The translations under genes were made by a program, and so were the position numbers. 64,000 bases of DNA from the NCBI GenBank assembly GCA_963277665.1, contig OY728137.1:1169966670-1170030669 (forward strand), given 5' to 3'. The stretch comes from Viscum album. Lineage: Eukaryota; Streptophyta; Magnoliopsida; Santalales; Viscaceae. Position 1 is the first letter of the stretch, and each line of letters begins with the position of its first letter. The notes under the pieces are model-generated. The model saw only the letters and a list, made by a program, of their open reading frames with translations. It was not told the origin of the DNA and searched no databases. Positions 25,528 to 36,722 of the stretch are shown piece after piece.

Positions 25528-25608
25528 TCCTTGGTGTAGAGGGATTGGGAATAAGGGTCCATGATATGGGTTCCACATATATATTTTATGTGATTATTAC
25601 TAGATCTA
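25528..25608. other. Short spacer between element O and the copia element
   Basis: 81 bp between the O LTR terminus and the copia target duplication. It has no recognisable feature. It joined 38096 onward before the copia insertion. Confidence 0.6.
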
Positions 25609-25613
25609 ATTGG
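25609..25613. repeat. Target site duplication ATTGG, left copy (copia C)
   Basis: ATTGG directly before the LTR start TGTTGAGTC. The exact copy is at 38091-38095 after the right LTR end. Confidence 0.88.
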
Positions 25614-25855
25614 TGTTGAGTCAATAAGGTTTTCCTTATAACTTTTCCATTCCTTCTTGTTTTGAAAATCACAAACACCTTATACTTAAGCAAATCTATA
25701 TTTTACTTCTATAAGGAAATTTTCATTCCCAAAATAATTTACCCCTACCATATTTTCATTACTCGAATCAATATTTTTCCTAAGTATAAAAATCGGATCC
25801 ATACCTAAAACCTCAGAATCATATAATACTTAGATATGAAGCATTTTGTTTTAGG

Positions 25856-26030
25856 TTCCGAATTCTAGATATGAACTCTAATGAAGTTCCATTTAGAATT
25901 CTGGATACGAACTCTAATGAAGTTTCATTCCGAATTCTGGATATGAACTCTAATAAATCTCTATTCAAAATTCTGGATACGAACTCTAATGAATTTCCAC
26001 TCCGAATTCTGGATACGAACTCTCATATAG
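25856..26030 (+). repeat. 36-bp tandem repeat in copia 5' LTR
   Basis: About five units built on GAATTCTGGATACGAACTCT followed by AATGAAGTTCCATTCC. Units differ at a few positions each. The matching array in the 3' LTR is at about 36536-36710. It lies in U3, upstream of the TATA box. Confidence 0.85.
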
Positions 26031-26038
26031 TTCGACTC

Positions 26039-26150
26039 TGAACTTCAATGAGTTCGACTCTGAACTTCTATGTGTTCGACTCTAAACTCTTACTAGTTTG
26101 ACTCCAAACTTCTTCTAGTTAGACTCCGAACTTCTACTAGATCAACTCCA
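26039..26150 (+). repeat. 22-bp tandem repeat in copia 5' LTR
   Basis: About five units of the type GAACTTCTATGAGTTCGACT plus CC. The 3' LTR has about seven units, so the arrays changed in copy number after insertion. Confidence 0.82.
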
Positions 26151-26496
26151 AACTCTGTAATTTCAGATTCTGAATTCTAGTGAAACTAGACTCCAAATTT
26201 CCTTAGAAATCCAGACACTGAATTTCTATAGAATTCAGGTTCTGAATTCCTACAAAATAGAATCCGAATATCTCTTTATTATAGACTCCGAATTCCATTT
26301 TGGTTAGACTGCGAAATCTTATTTTCTTACATTCCAGACTTCAGTTTTAATTATTCTTACACTTGTTTCATTACAAAATGATGTCTTGCTTTCAGTTATT
26401 GACTAACTGTTGGTTGACTGACACGTATACTGGTCCCTCTGAAATTCAAGGAGAAATATGAATGTTGGAGGAGGGAGTCGATCGTTGGAGCTTCGC

Positions 26497-26505
26497 CTAT
26501 AAATA
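26497..26505 (+). promoter_or_regulatory. TATA box of copia 5' LTR
   Basis: CTATAAATA in TTCGCCTATAAATAGGAG, about 880 bp into the LTR. The same box in the 3' LTR is at 37224-37232. Transcription would start some 30 bp downstream, near the sequence CAGTACTGAACTCTG shared by both LTRs. Confidence 0.8.
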
Positions 26506-27367
26506 GGAGATCATTTGAACGATCTCAGTACTGAACTCTGGCACATCTTTGAGATCTGTGCTTACATGCTGTTGAAGTGATTTCTAGAGAGAGAGAGAGG
26601 CTCTTATCAACTCTCAATGCTTCGTGCAGAAAGTTTAAAAAACTTGTTCAAAATTTTCCATGTGCTGACTTGCTTCGTGCGACTCTGATTATTGCTAATT
26701 ACAATCGAGGGCTTCTGGGGATAGGAAGACAGAGGTGCCAACTACCTTGAAGTTTGAGGGCTTCATTGCTGAGGAAGATATAGGTTCCAACTACCTTGAA
26801 GTTGAGGGCTTGTAGGGATAGGAAGACAGAGACTCTGATCTTCATATTGAGGGCTTACCCGGGTGTGGGTAAGATTGACTTTCTTGAAAGTATAAATCAA
26901 GGGACCTTTATCCAAGGTTGTTGGATACCCTTCTCTTTGGGTTAAAAGATTTATATCTGGTTACTTTTTTTTGTTACAAGTTTATTTTTTCCATTTCATT
27001 TTGTATGTTTAAGAAAGTATAAACATATTATAATTCCTTACCCTTGTGTACTCTAAATTAGTTAGATTCTATATGATTTAAGGTAGAATCTCATTTTTCA
27101 AACTTTGGTTAAGTTTCGTTTTCTAGATCCATATTTCAGGAACCGATTTTTTGGAATCACTTTCCAGATTTAAGCAAGTGTATATAACTAGAAGTTTGTA
27201 ACTTTATACTTTGTCCCAATCTTTCAATTAGTATTGGAGGTGTTGTGAATTTTCTTAGTTTAACTTTGTTAAACTTAGATCTTTCCTTATTTAAGGAAAT
27301 TTTTAAAGTGTACAATTCACCCCCCATCTTGTATATTGAGCATCTACATCGTTATTTTGATCCTATA

Positions 27368-27381
27368 ATTGGTATCAGAGG
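27368..27381 (+). other. Primer binding site of copia C (initiator Met tRNA type)
   Basis: ATTGGTATCAGAGG, immediately after the 5' LTR. It matches the TGGTATCAGAGC primer site of plant retrotransposons almost perfectly. Confidence 0.92.
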
Positions 27382-27518
27382 AGGTCTCTGAAATACTTAT
27401 ACTCACATATAAGTTTTCCTTTCTTAATTTTTCTTTGTTCTATATTTTCCTGCTTAGGAATATTCTCCTTGAATCAGAACTTTTGTTATTGACAAGTTTT
27501 TGTGTAGAAAGATTTTTT

Positions 27519-29311
27519 ATGGCATGAATCAATGTTGGTTCCATTGACAACCTAAATCCAACAAGACCACCAATTTTTGATGGCAATGATTATGAGTAAT
27601 GGAGAGATTGATTGAAGACTTTTGTTATAAATAATTGAGTAGAAAATTTTGTTATGCTTACTAGAGGTTATCAAATTCTTGATAAGGAAGTTAGTACTTT
27701 CACAAACCAAGATAAGCATGATTATCAATTAAACTATAAGGTACGCAATAATTTACTATGTTCAATGACTAGAAATATATATATATCCAAATTTCTTCTT
27801 GTGAAGCAGATAACTGTATATGGAAGAAACTAGAAGTTACACATTTTGGTACATCCAAAGTGATTGAGACCAGAAGAGCTATGCTTAGAGCTAAGTATCA
27901 TGGTTTTAACATTCCCTATGGAGAACCCATTTGTAAAGTGCAACAAAGGTTTATGACTATCGTGAATAGCTTACAATATATGGGAGAAAAAGGTATGGAT
28001 GATGAAGCTCTTATTGACAAGATCATTGATATTATGCCCAATGAGTTGGAATCAAAGAGAACATCTATTGATGAGAATAGGAAGGTTACTCAAATTTCTT
28101 TAGATGAGCAGTTTGGAACTCTTCTCCAACATGAAACAAGGATGAAGAGAGATGCTGACAACATCAAAAAGAAGAATGAGAATGGTACTGTTGCTTTTAC
28201 TACAACATCAAATATAATGAAATCTAAGACTACTGAAAGAGTAACTAGATCCAAATATAAGAAGGTTACTATCCAATCCGAATCTAGTGAGAGTGAAGTC
28301 TCAGAGAAAGAGTCAGAAAATCTTGCTCGAAGGATGAACAAGATATTTGGACAATGAAATTTCCAATCCAAGTATAATAAGAAGGAAAGGAAAGATAAGA
28401 AAGATTCAGAGGTCACATGCTATGAATTCAACAGAAGTGGACACATAAGACCTGATTTCCCTATGCTTAAAAAGAAAGAAAGAAAAGAAAGGCATTCTGA
28501 AAGGAACATGAAGAAGTTTTACAAAGCTAAAGCTAAGAAAAGTCTGAAAACTAATAATACTTGGAGTGCTAGCTGTGGAGACTCTTCAGAAAGCGAATTT
28601 TTTGAATATGATTCATTAGCTCAGAAAAATATGGGATTCATTGCTATTACTTCTTTTCCACATACATGTCTTATGGCCAAGGTACGCTCTGCCGGGGCTT
28701 TAACAAATTTATCTCTTGATAAGAATTACTATTCCAAAAATAGTACTTCTAATGAAGATACTTCATCCTCAAAAAATGAAGAACCTTCATATGAAGAAGT
28801 ATCTAGATTTTCCAAGTTACTTGAAGAAAAAAATTGTAAAATTTATTAGAAATTAGACAAGGAAAATACTAGGGAAGAAATTCATACAAAAGAGATTTTA
28901 GATCTTACTACAAATCTTAGAGATAAAGAAGATCTTTTAGAAAAATATTCTAAAGACCTTGAGAAATCAAATTCTTATAAGGAATAACTTTCTAAAGATA
29001 TTAATAATGCTATTTTAGAGATTAAATTTTTTGAGGAAAAATCTAACTCTAACGAAATGATTCCTGAGGATAGAAATTTAGTCATCAGAATAAAATATGA
29101 AATATTTTCTCTTAAGAAGATTCTTGCAAAATTTACCTCTGGGAAGGAAAATTTTGATAATATGTATTCTCAAATTAAACATCAAGGAAACACTACTAGA
29201 GTAGGTTATACTCCCCATAAACCAGTTTTCAAAAACAACTATTTTGTTCCTTCTAGATCCCCTTTTTTCACTAAGTGTCATAGTGGTGGGCATTGAAAGA
29301 GAAACTGTTCC
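27519..29311 (+). pseudogene. Copia C gag
   Basis: The likely start ATGGCATGAATC lies about 150 bp past the LTR; the third codon is already a stop. The early part reads NPTRPPIFDGNDYE, the usual copia gag opening. After a frameshift the capsid part is open at 27860-28357 (RAMLRAKYHGFNIPYGEPIC and on). A first zinc knuckle reads CYEFNRSGHIRPDFP, with two cysteines turned to F. Then comes a long charged, coiled-coil-like stretch (28463-29000) and a second knuckle FFTKCHSGGH.KRNC with the first cysteine lost. Gag packages the RNA in virus-like particles. At least four stops break it. Confidence 0.88.
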
Positions 29312-29758
29312 TTGAATAGAGTTCAATCTCTTGGGTTTCAAAAAGAATATTTTTCTAAGAAAATGTGGATACCCAAAATTTTTTTGTCTAACAATTTGGA
29401 ATTCAAGAAAGTCTGGATTCCGAAAACCAAACTTTTATCTCATTTTCAGGAAGATAAAGGAAGTACCAACAGCAATACATGGTACATGGATAGTAGATGT
29501 TCCCAACATATGACTGGTTACAAAAACTATTTTGAAAAGATTATCAAGACGAAAGGAGGAAAAGTAACTTTCGGAGACAATGCTCAGGGAGAAATTGTTG
29601 GTATATGTAATATTGTTCTTCTTGGTAAAACTCTGATTTCAAATGTTTTGTTTGTTAAGGGTCTTAAGCACAACCTCATTAGCATATTTCAATTATGTGA
29701 TGAAGGATACCTTGTAAATTTTAGGAATGATAAGTGCTTAGTACACAATTCCAAGTAA
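29312..29758 (+). pseudogene. Copia C aspartic protease
   Basis: Open for 148 codons. The motif NTWYMDSRCSQHMTG corresponds to W.LDSGCS.HMTG of copia proteases; the active-site glycine of DSG is arginine here. It continues KVTFGDNAQGEIVGICNI and VLFVKGLKHNLISIFQLCDE, typical of the PR to pre-integrase join. It would release gag, integrase and RT from the polyprotein. The stop at 29756-29758 falls between PR and the integrase domain. Confidence 0.9.
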
Positions 29759-30980
29759 GAGTTTATTCTCTCTGCTCATAGGCAAGATAATTTTTACACT
29801 TTGATCTTAGAAGGCCTTTGGAGCCAAGACATACCTTGCCTAAGTTCAATGGAAGATCATTCTTGGTTATGAAGAGAAGAATAGGTCACTGTAACCTTAA
29901 AAACTTATGTAAACTCTCTAAGAAGAAACTAGTTAAGGATCTAATGGAGCCTATATTTTATTCTTCTAAAGGTTTTGATCCTTGTCAATATGGAAAGAAA
30001 TATAAATCTAGTTTTAAATCAATTGGTGAAGTCTCAACAACTGATGTGTTACAGTTGGTGCACATGGATCTTTTTGGTACAACACAAACTGGAAGCATTG
30101 GAGGAAAATACTATTTGTTTGTTCTAGTTGATGATTACACTAGATTTACAAGGGTATATTTTCTAGAAAATAAGTCTGAAGTTTTTCCTTATTTCAAAAG
30201 TTTTAGAGCCCAAGTTAAAAATGAGAAAAATATTCCACTGAAAACTATTCATAGTGATCATGGAGGAGAGTTTCAAAATTCTGATTTTGAAAATTTTGTA
30301 GTAGAAAAGGTATTACTCACAACTTTTCAGCACCTAGAACTCCTCAAAAAAATGGTTTAGTTGAAAGAAGAAATAGAATTCTTTAAGAGATAACTAGAAC
30401 CATGTTGAGTGAATTTTCAATAGCTAGACATTTTTGAGCTGAAGTTGTAAGTACTACTTGTTATACTATAAATTGAGTTTTGATTAGAACTTTTTTTAAT
30501 AAAACTATTTATGAGTTATGGAATGGTAGAAAACCTATACTCTCTTAATTTAAGGTTTTTGGTTGCAAAGTATTCATTCTGAATACTAAAGATAATATAC
30601 ACAAATTCACACCAAAATCTGATGAAGGAATTTTCTTAGGCTACTGCACAACTTATAAGGCTTATAGAGTTTTCAATAAAAACACTTGTACTATTGAGGA
30701 AACAGTACATGTAAAATTTGATGAGCCTGATCCTTTTATTTTTAAACCATCCCAACCTATATCCTCAGATGTGTTTTAAAAAAATGATTATCAACCTTTG
30801 TTAGAAGATCCTTCTGATAAAGAAAATGTTCAAGAAAATAACATTGAAACATTTACCCCATAATACTTTCTACCTTATATTGATGAAAAAGTTGTACAAA
30901 ACCCAAGTCAGGCGTTTCTTAAGAATTATCCCAGTGATAGTATCATTGGTAATGTAATTCAACCTATAAAGACTAGTTGT
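29759..30980 (+). pseudogene. Copia C integrase
   Basis: The pre-integrase zinc region reads RRIGHCNLKNLCKLSKKKLV. The core has VHMDLFGTTQTGSIGGKYYL with the first aspartate, VDDYTRFTRVYFLENKSEVF and the second aspartate in HSDHGGEF. A frameshift near 30310 moves the rest to another frame, where PRTPQKNGLVERRNRIL gives the catalytic glutamate. Downstream, FKVFGCKVFILNTKDNIHKF and SDEGIFLGYCTTYKAYRVF are the usual C-terminal blocks. All three catalytic residues are visible. Several stops follow in the linker to RT. Confidence 0.92.
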
Positions 30981-30983
30981 TGC

Positions 30984-31830
30984 TTGAGAAATGATGTAGA
31001 AAATCTAGCATTTCTTTCCCAATTAGAACCAAAAAGTTCTGATGAAGCTTTAGGTGATGATGATTGGATCAAAGCCATGCAAGATAAGCTAAATGAATGC
31101 AAAAGGAATAAAGTCTGGACCTTGGTTAAAAGACCTAAGGAAGCTTATGTTATTGGAGTAAAATGGGTCTTCATAAATAAGTGTGATGAAAATGGAATCA
31201 TAGTTAGAAATAAAGATAGATTAGTTTCTAAAGGCTATAATCAACAAGAAGGAATAGACTATGAAGAAACCTATGCTCTAGTATCTAGACTTGAATCTAT
31301 TCGTATCTTACTTGCCTTTGTAGTATTCTTCAATTTTAAGCTTTTTTAAATAGATGTGAAATGTGCTTTCCTTAATGGTTATGTTCAAGAAAAAGTTTTT
31401 ATTGAACAACCTACAGGATTTGAAGACACAAAACATCCTGATCATGTTTTTAGACTTACGAAAGCTTTGTATAGCCTTAAGAAAGCCCCACGAGCTTGGT
31501 ATGATAGAATTTCAGGATTTTTGATTCAAAATAACTATGTTAAGGTAAATGCAGATCCAACCCCTTTTATAAAGAAAGATTAGAAAAAAGTTTTGATTGT
31601 TCAAATTTATGTTGATGACATTATATTTGGTTCAACTCAGCAATCTTTAACTGATTCCTGTGCGGATCTAATGAAATCTGAGTTTGAATTGAGTATGATG
31701 AGTGAGTTAACATTTTTCCTTGGTTTTCAAATTTCTCAAAAACCAGAAGGAATCTACATATCTCAACATAAGTATATTAAATATCTTCTAAAAAGTATGG
31801 TTATGACAACACTTAGAGTATAAGTACTCC
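30984..31830 (+). pseudogene. Copia C reverse transcriptase
   Basis: RVT_2-type RT in three open pieces divided by single stops at 31347-31349, 31581-31583 and 31821. Landmarks in order: DDWIKAMQDKLNECKRNKVW, VIGVKWVFINKCDENG, DVKCAFLNGYVQEKVFIEQP, YSLKKAPRAWYDRISGF, and the active site QIYVDDIIFGSTQQSL. The YVDD catalytic aspartates are intact. The closing block is FFLGFQISQKPEGIYISQHK. The sequence is close enough to active SIRE-like RT to suggest a younger insertion than E2 or E3. Confidence 0.95.
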
Positions 31831-31879
31831 TATTGGTACATAGAATACACTTGATCTTGATGAAGCTGGGAAATCAGTA

Positions 31880-32551
31880 TATCAAACATCTTTTAGAGGT
31901 ATGATAGGAAGTATACTTTACTTGATAGCTAGTCGACCAGACTTGATGTTTTCAGTATGCTTATGTACAAGATATCAATCCAATCCCAAGGAATCTCATT
32001 TAAATGTAGTGAAAAGAATTTTTTGCTACTTAAAGGAAACAATGGATTTAATACTATTTTACACTTCTGGAAATGATTTTGTTTTAAATAGCTTTTCAGA
32101 TGCTGACTTTGGTGGATGTAGAATGGATAGAAAGAGTACATCTGGAACTTGTCAATTTTTAGGAGATTTATTAGTTTCTTAGTCACGCAAGAGGCAATAT
32201 TCAGTAGAACTCTCCACTGCTGAAGCTGAATATGTAGCAGCTGGATGTTGTTGTGCTCAAGTGTTTTGGATGCAACACACACTCACAGATTATGGCTTGA
32301 GTTGTACTAAGACTCAAATTTTGTGTGATAAGACAAGTGCCATTTCCCTTAGTAAAAACCCTGCACATCCCTCTCTTGCAAAACACATAGATATTTGGCA
32401 TCACTTTCTTAGGAATCACACACAAAAAAGAGATATCATTCTTCAGTTTATCGGAACACAAGATCAACTTACTGACATTTTCACAAAATCCTTACCCTCC
32501 GATAGATTTGAATACATTAAACAGAAGTTAGGAATGATAACCGTGAGGTAA
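31880..32551 (+). pseudogene. Copia C RNase H and end of pol
   Basis: Starts with MIGSILYLIASRPDLMFSVC. The RNase H landmarks are FSDADFGGCRMDRKSTSG (first aspartate), ELSTAEAEYVAAGCCCAQVF (glutamate) and QILCDKTSAISLSKNP (second aspartate). The end reads QLTDIFTKSLPSDRFEYIKQ and stops at 32549-32551. One stop in the middle (32180-32182) separates two open pieces. It removes the RNA strand during cDNA synthesis. Confidence 0.94.
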
Positions 32552-32639
32552 TCTTCCTTCATTAACTTCTTGTTTAATCATTCTCCTTACAGTAATAAAT
32601 TCCTTTTCATAGGGGGAGTACATTTAATTTTTATTTTTT

Positions 32640-33010
32640 CAAAAAATTTTGTTATAAGCTTTTCAAAAAATTTCGTAAGGAATTTTTTTGTCTTTCGTAA
32701 TAGTGTTTTTCATGTTTCTTGTAATAATGTTTTTCAAAATTTTGGTAATAAAAATTTTTCGGAATGGAAATTTTTCGTAATGAAATTTTCGTACTGGAAA
32801 TTTTCGTAATGAAATTTTCATAATGGAAATTTTCATAATGAAGTATTTGTACTAGAAATTTTCATAATAAAGTTTTCGTACTGGAAATTTTCGTAATGAA
32901 GTTTTCGTACTTGAAATTTTTGTAATAAAGTTTTCATACTTGAAATTTTCATAATGGGAATTTTCGTACTCATATTTTTCTTAGTGAGTTTTTTGTAATG
33001 AGTTTTTTTT
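32640..33010 (+). repeat. Minisatellite between copia pol and ORF2
   Basis: Alternating units of about 14 and 15 bp, GAAATTTTCGTAAT and GAAGTTTTCGTACTT, run through this spacer with gradual divergence; at least a dozen units are readable. The array keeps CG dinucleotides (TTCGTA), although the surroundings look CG-poor. An open frame starting at 32570 runs across it and is probably not a real gene. Confidence 0.85.
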
Positions 33011-33473
33011 CATAGTAAAATTTTCTTCAAGAAGAATACTACCTATTACGAATAAACTTCTTAGCCAATCTGAAAGGTATGATTTCTTCACTTATGTCTT
33101 TCGTAGTCATTTTTTAGTTTCTGGTAGTTTCTTTTTTTATAAAATTTTTCAAATTCGTTTCTCCTTAAATCCGAATGATTTTTTGAAAACCTCAAATGAT
33201 CGAAGTCAAGATTTCCTTGCGGATATTATTTCAACCGTCATATTAGATCAAAGATATTTTCAACCATTAGATTGGTTTTGGAAGTTCAAAGGTCACCTCC
33301 ATCGCTTATATAAAGGGGACACTAATGGTTGTCCCACATCAATTTTCAAGCTCTCATGTGTCGAAGCTCTGCATCAGTTGTTAAAGGCCGTTCCGAATCC
33401 TTTAGAGGTCCTCCATTCTGAATGTCTGTAGAAGCTACTTCCCAAGATATGTCTACCTCGAAGCCAATTTCAA

Positions 33474-34144
33474 AATGGCAAGAGTACAGAGAATGACTAG
33501 TCCATCCGAACTTTTACAAGTACGATTCTATCATCACCCAGAACATCAAGCTGAATGGTTGGAAAGATGCATGTGTATCCAAGACAAGTGATCAAGATGC
33601 AGTCTATCTGAAGTTACTTGTATAATTCTATGAATTAGCAAGCTTCTATGAGGAAGAGGTAAGAGAAAAGTTTTCTTTCAAGTCTTATGGAAAGACTTAC
33701 AAACTTACTTACACCAAGGTAGCAAGCTTGGTAGGGATAGCATATGATGGAGAATCTGAATTTTTCTCACATAAACTTCCAAATGTACAAGTAAGTTTTG
33801 TTAAGGTAAAAGCCTTGGAGTGTCTTGGGCTTCATGATGTAAAGAAAACCATGATTTCTCACCTATCTCTTAATAATCAGATTCTTCAGCTTTGGGTAAA
33901 AGGTTTCTTGGTTTCGAGAAAGCGTCATAAAGATACCCTGAAGAAAAGTGACATATATTTCTTCGAATTATTGGTGAATCTAAGAAAAATAAATCTGATG
34001 ATGCATGTTCTTGTGATGATCAAGAACATCAAGGAAGGAAATTTGAGATCTCAGATCATCATGTACCGTACCTTATTATCAAAGCTGATAGTTTGGTGTC
34101 TAGATTCTTTCAAGATTGCATATAAGTCTAAGGTTCCGAATTGA
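33474..34144 (+). pseudogene. Copia C second ORF, N-terminal part (env-like position)
   Basis: Starts ATGGCAAGAGTACAG, then MTSPSELLQVRFYHHPEHQA, and is open with shifts to 34144. The piece 33728-34144 (SKLIVWCLDSFKIAYKS at its end; ILQLWVKGFLVSRKRHKD in the middle) resembles a domain often annotated as a putative plant transposon protein in copia and gypsy ORF2 regions. I see no signal peptide or membrane span, so calling it an envelope protein is not supported. The function is unknown. It lies in the same sense as pol, about 0.9 kb downstream of it. Confidence 0.6.
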
Positions 34145-35818
34145 AAGGTTATTCTTGTAAGTGATGATACCTTGAAAAGGATGAATATGGCCTATTCCAA
34201 GGAAAGAGAAGAGTTTTATAATTTTCCAGAGGAAGAGGCTGAAACCATTCCGGAAAATGTGGAAAAAGCTAAGCCAGTGAAGAAGATTCGTAAGAAGAGG
34301 AAATTGAAAGAAGTGGTTGTTGAAGAAAAGACCCCCAAATCTAAGGAAACCCAATCCGCACCTCCCAAGACGAAAAAACAGAAATAATATCCAGATGAGG
34401 TAGCTGCTAAATGGAGAGAAGATAAGGAGAAAAGGAAAGAAGGGGATCCACAGTTCGGATTTGACCCTGCTGAGGCTAAGGCTTTAAGAGAAAAAGCCAC
34501 TGATGAGTTAGAAAAATAGGCCAAAGAGAAAAATATGAAGAAGAATATTTCAGAAGAAGAAATTGTTCAATCTCTCTTAAAAGCCATAGAAGTAGCTTCT
34601 AAGAAGATTCCCATTTCGGAAACTTTTGATGTCCAACCATTACAAGAGACTCCTGGGAAGAAGTACTTCACTCCGAAAATGTCCAAAGGGAAAGAAGTTG
34701 TTGAAGGAGTTGGTAAAGGAGCTGGTAAAGAACTAGAGGAAGAAGTTTTTGAAGAAATTGAAGAAGAATAAGAAGTAGAAGAAGGAAGTGACGATCTCGA
34801 TGACATGATCAAACAAGTATAAGATTATCAAGAAAAGGCCGAATCTTCAATGTTAGTCACTCCGGGAAAGGGAGATGACAAAGATGGTAAGAAAGATGAT
34901 GCCGAGGAAGAGGAAAAAGAGAATGAATAATCTGAGGAAGTAAGATATGAGTAGCATTATCTTGAAGAAGGACCAGAGAAGGAGAAACTAGATGAAGACA
35001 AGATGGTTCAAGTATCTGAATCCGAGGAAGAATCTCCTAATGAGGAACCCATTCTGAAAGTTGATAAAGGGAAGTAAGTGCTTATTGACACCCAAACAAA
35101 ATATATAATAAGTAAGAAGGATGTTGGTGGTTCTTCTAGAAGAAAGTTGGTGAAAAAAGAAGAAGAACAATCCCCAAGCAAGTTATCGGATTCATAGTCA
35201 TCAGCACTGGGTCATGACTTTGTTGTGGAATCTTTGAAAAAGTAGGTGGACAAGATTCCGATCTTTCCCACCATAGACTCTAGATTCCAGATGATGCAAC
35301 ACAATCTGAATCATATGTCAAAATCCTTACTTATGGTGATGGATAAGTGTGTGATGATTGAAGAAGATCATAGAAATTTCCTTATCAATTATGATGTTCA
35401 CAGGAAATCATGTAGTAAAATCACTTTATGGTCTAAGAAATTCCATTATGACTTGGATGAGATTGATCATTTTCAGAATGATGTTAAAGATGATTTTGAT
35501 ATCGAGGATGCCAAGATTAAGAATCTTCGGGAAAAGCTGGACCTTGAGCAAAATTTTCAGAATCAACAAGTGAAGGACCTGAATGGGAAAGTTAACTCTC
35601 TTGCTCAAAATTTTAAAAGGGATAGAGATCTCCGGATTGAGCTCAAAGAAAAGCTTGTAAAGCAAGATGATGTTCTTAAGGCACATTCTGAGGCCCTAAA
35701 AGCTCAATATGAAAGGATAAATTTTTTGGAGAAGCAAGTTGAGGAGGACCATAAAGACTTGAAGAATATGAAAACCTTGTTAAAGACGTTAATCCCTAAG
35801 GAAATGGAGGACAAATAG
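34145..35818 (+). pseudogene. Copia C second ORF, charged and coiled-coil C-terminal part
   Basis: A very acidic and basic stretch, rich in E and K (for example KPVKKIRKKRKLKEVVVEEK at about 34265), broken by stops near 34385, 34517 and 34769. It ends in a 190-codon open frame (35246-35818) with heptad-like leucines: DAKIKNLREKLDLEQNFQNQ, LKEKLVKQDDVLKAHSEALK and INFLEKQVEEDHKDLKNMKT. It ends EMEDK and TAG. SIRE-lineage elements encode a coiled-coil product here. No membrane segment is visible. Its role in the element life cycle is unknown. Confidence 0.7.
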
Positions 35819-36282
35819 ATAAATCCGATTTTTTGTTGTAATGATTTTTCCTTGTAAAAATTATTTCAACTCTAATGAAATATCTGGTTGGTTGTATCTT
35901 GTGTTGTATTTACTAATGTTTCAGGTACTTTATCATTTTTTTCCATTCCCTTAAATTATTTTCGAAAATCACAAAGGGGGATAAGGAAAAAGAACAACTC
36001 AAAAGAGGGAGAAAGAAAAATTTATAAGTCAAGAACCATCCCTATGTAAGGGGGAGCTTATCTATGGGGGAGTTTCTCATTACAAAGTTTTTCATTCCCA
36101 TGATAATGAAAACACCATTCTAGAAATCTAGAATACAATCCTTAGAGTTTCAAAGCCTAAGGGGGAGTTAGTTGTATTCATCATCATCTATGAACAAAGG
36201 GAGATAAGTTTTAATTTCAAATTCTAAAGAAATTTTTTCTAAGACCTTATATTCTTTTTTAAAAAGGTTGTTTGTGATTTCC
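35819..36282 (+). other. Copia C 3' untranslated spacer
   Basis: No gene. It contains several GGGGGAG-like purine runs (for example AAGGGGGAGCTTA near 36050 and TAAGGGGGAGTTAG near 36160), which resemble extra polypurine tracts upstream of the true one at 36283. Confidence 0.6.
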
Positions 36283-36296
36283 AAAAAGTGGGAGAT
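36283..36296 (+). other. Polypurine tract of copia C
   Basis: AAAAAGTGGGAGAT directly before the 3' LTR, of the AAGTGGGAGATT type common in plant copia elements. Confidence 0.85.
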
Positions 36297-36535
36297 TTTT
36301 GAGTCAATAAGGTTCTCCTTATGACTTTTCCATTCCTTCTTTTTTTGAAAATCACAAACAACTTATACTTAAGAAAATCTATATTTTACTTCTATAAGGA
36401 AAATTTCCTTCCTAAAGGAATTTACCCATACTATATTTTCATTACTCGTATCAATATTTTTCCTAAGTATAAAAATTGGATTCATACCTAAAACCTAAGA
36501 ATAATATAATACTTAGATATGAAGCATTCTGTTTT

Positions 36536-36710
36536 AGGTCTTGAATTCTGGATAAGAACTTTAATGAAGTTCAATTCCAAATTCTGGATATGAACTCTAA
36601 TGAAGTTTCATTCCGAATTCTGGATACAAACTCTAATGAAGTTCTATTCTGAATTCTGGATATGAACTATAATGAAGTTCCACTCAAAATTCTGGATACG
36701 AACTCTCATA
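36536..36710 (+). repeat. 36-bp tandem repeat in copia 3' LTR
   Basis: About five units of the GAATTCTGGATACGAACTCT type, matching the array in the 5' LTR. Confidence 0.85.
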
Positions 36711-36722
36711 TAGTTCTACTTT

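Larger units (their letters stand above)
25614..27367 (+). mobile_element. Copia C 5' LTR
   Basis: 1754 bp, starting TGTTGAGTCAATAAGG and ending GATCCTATA (the terminal CA changed to TA). It contains a 36-bp minisatellite (25856-26030), a 22-bp minisatellite (26039-26150) and a TATA box (26497). It aligns along its length with 36297-38090. Confidence 0.93.

Noticed and set aside
25856..26150. CRISPR-like array in the copia LTR
   Set aside because: Units are contiguous without unique spacers, lie in an LTR and are present in both LTR copies; they are minisatellites.
28090..28416. Minus-strand 108-codon frame
   Set aside because: Shadow of the copia gag frame on the other strand; serine-rich only because the sense strand is rich in E and K codons.
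32570..32809. 79-codon plus-strand frame after copia pol
   Set aside because: It runs into the minisatellite and is rich in F and N from repeat units; no start context or homology.
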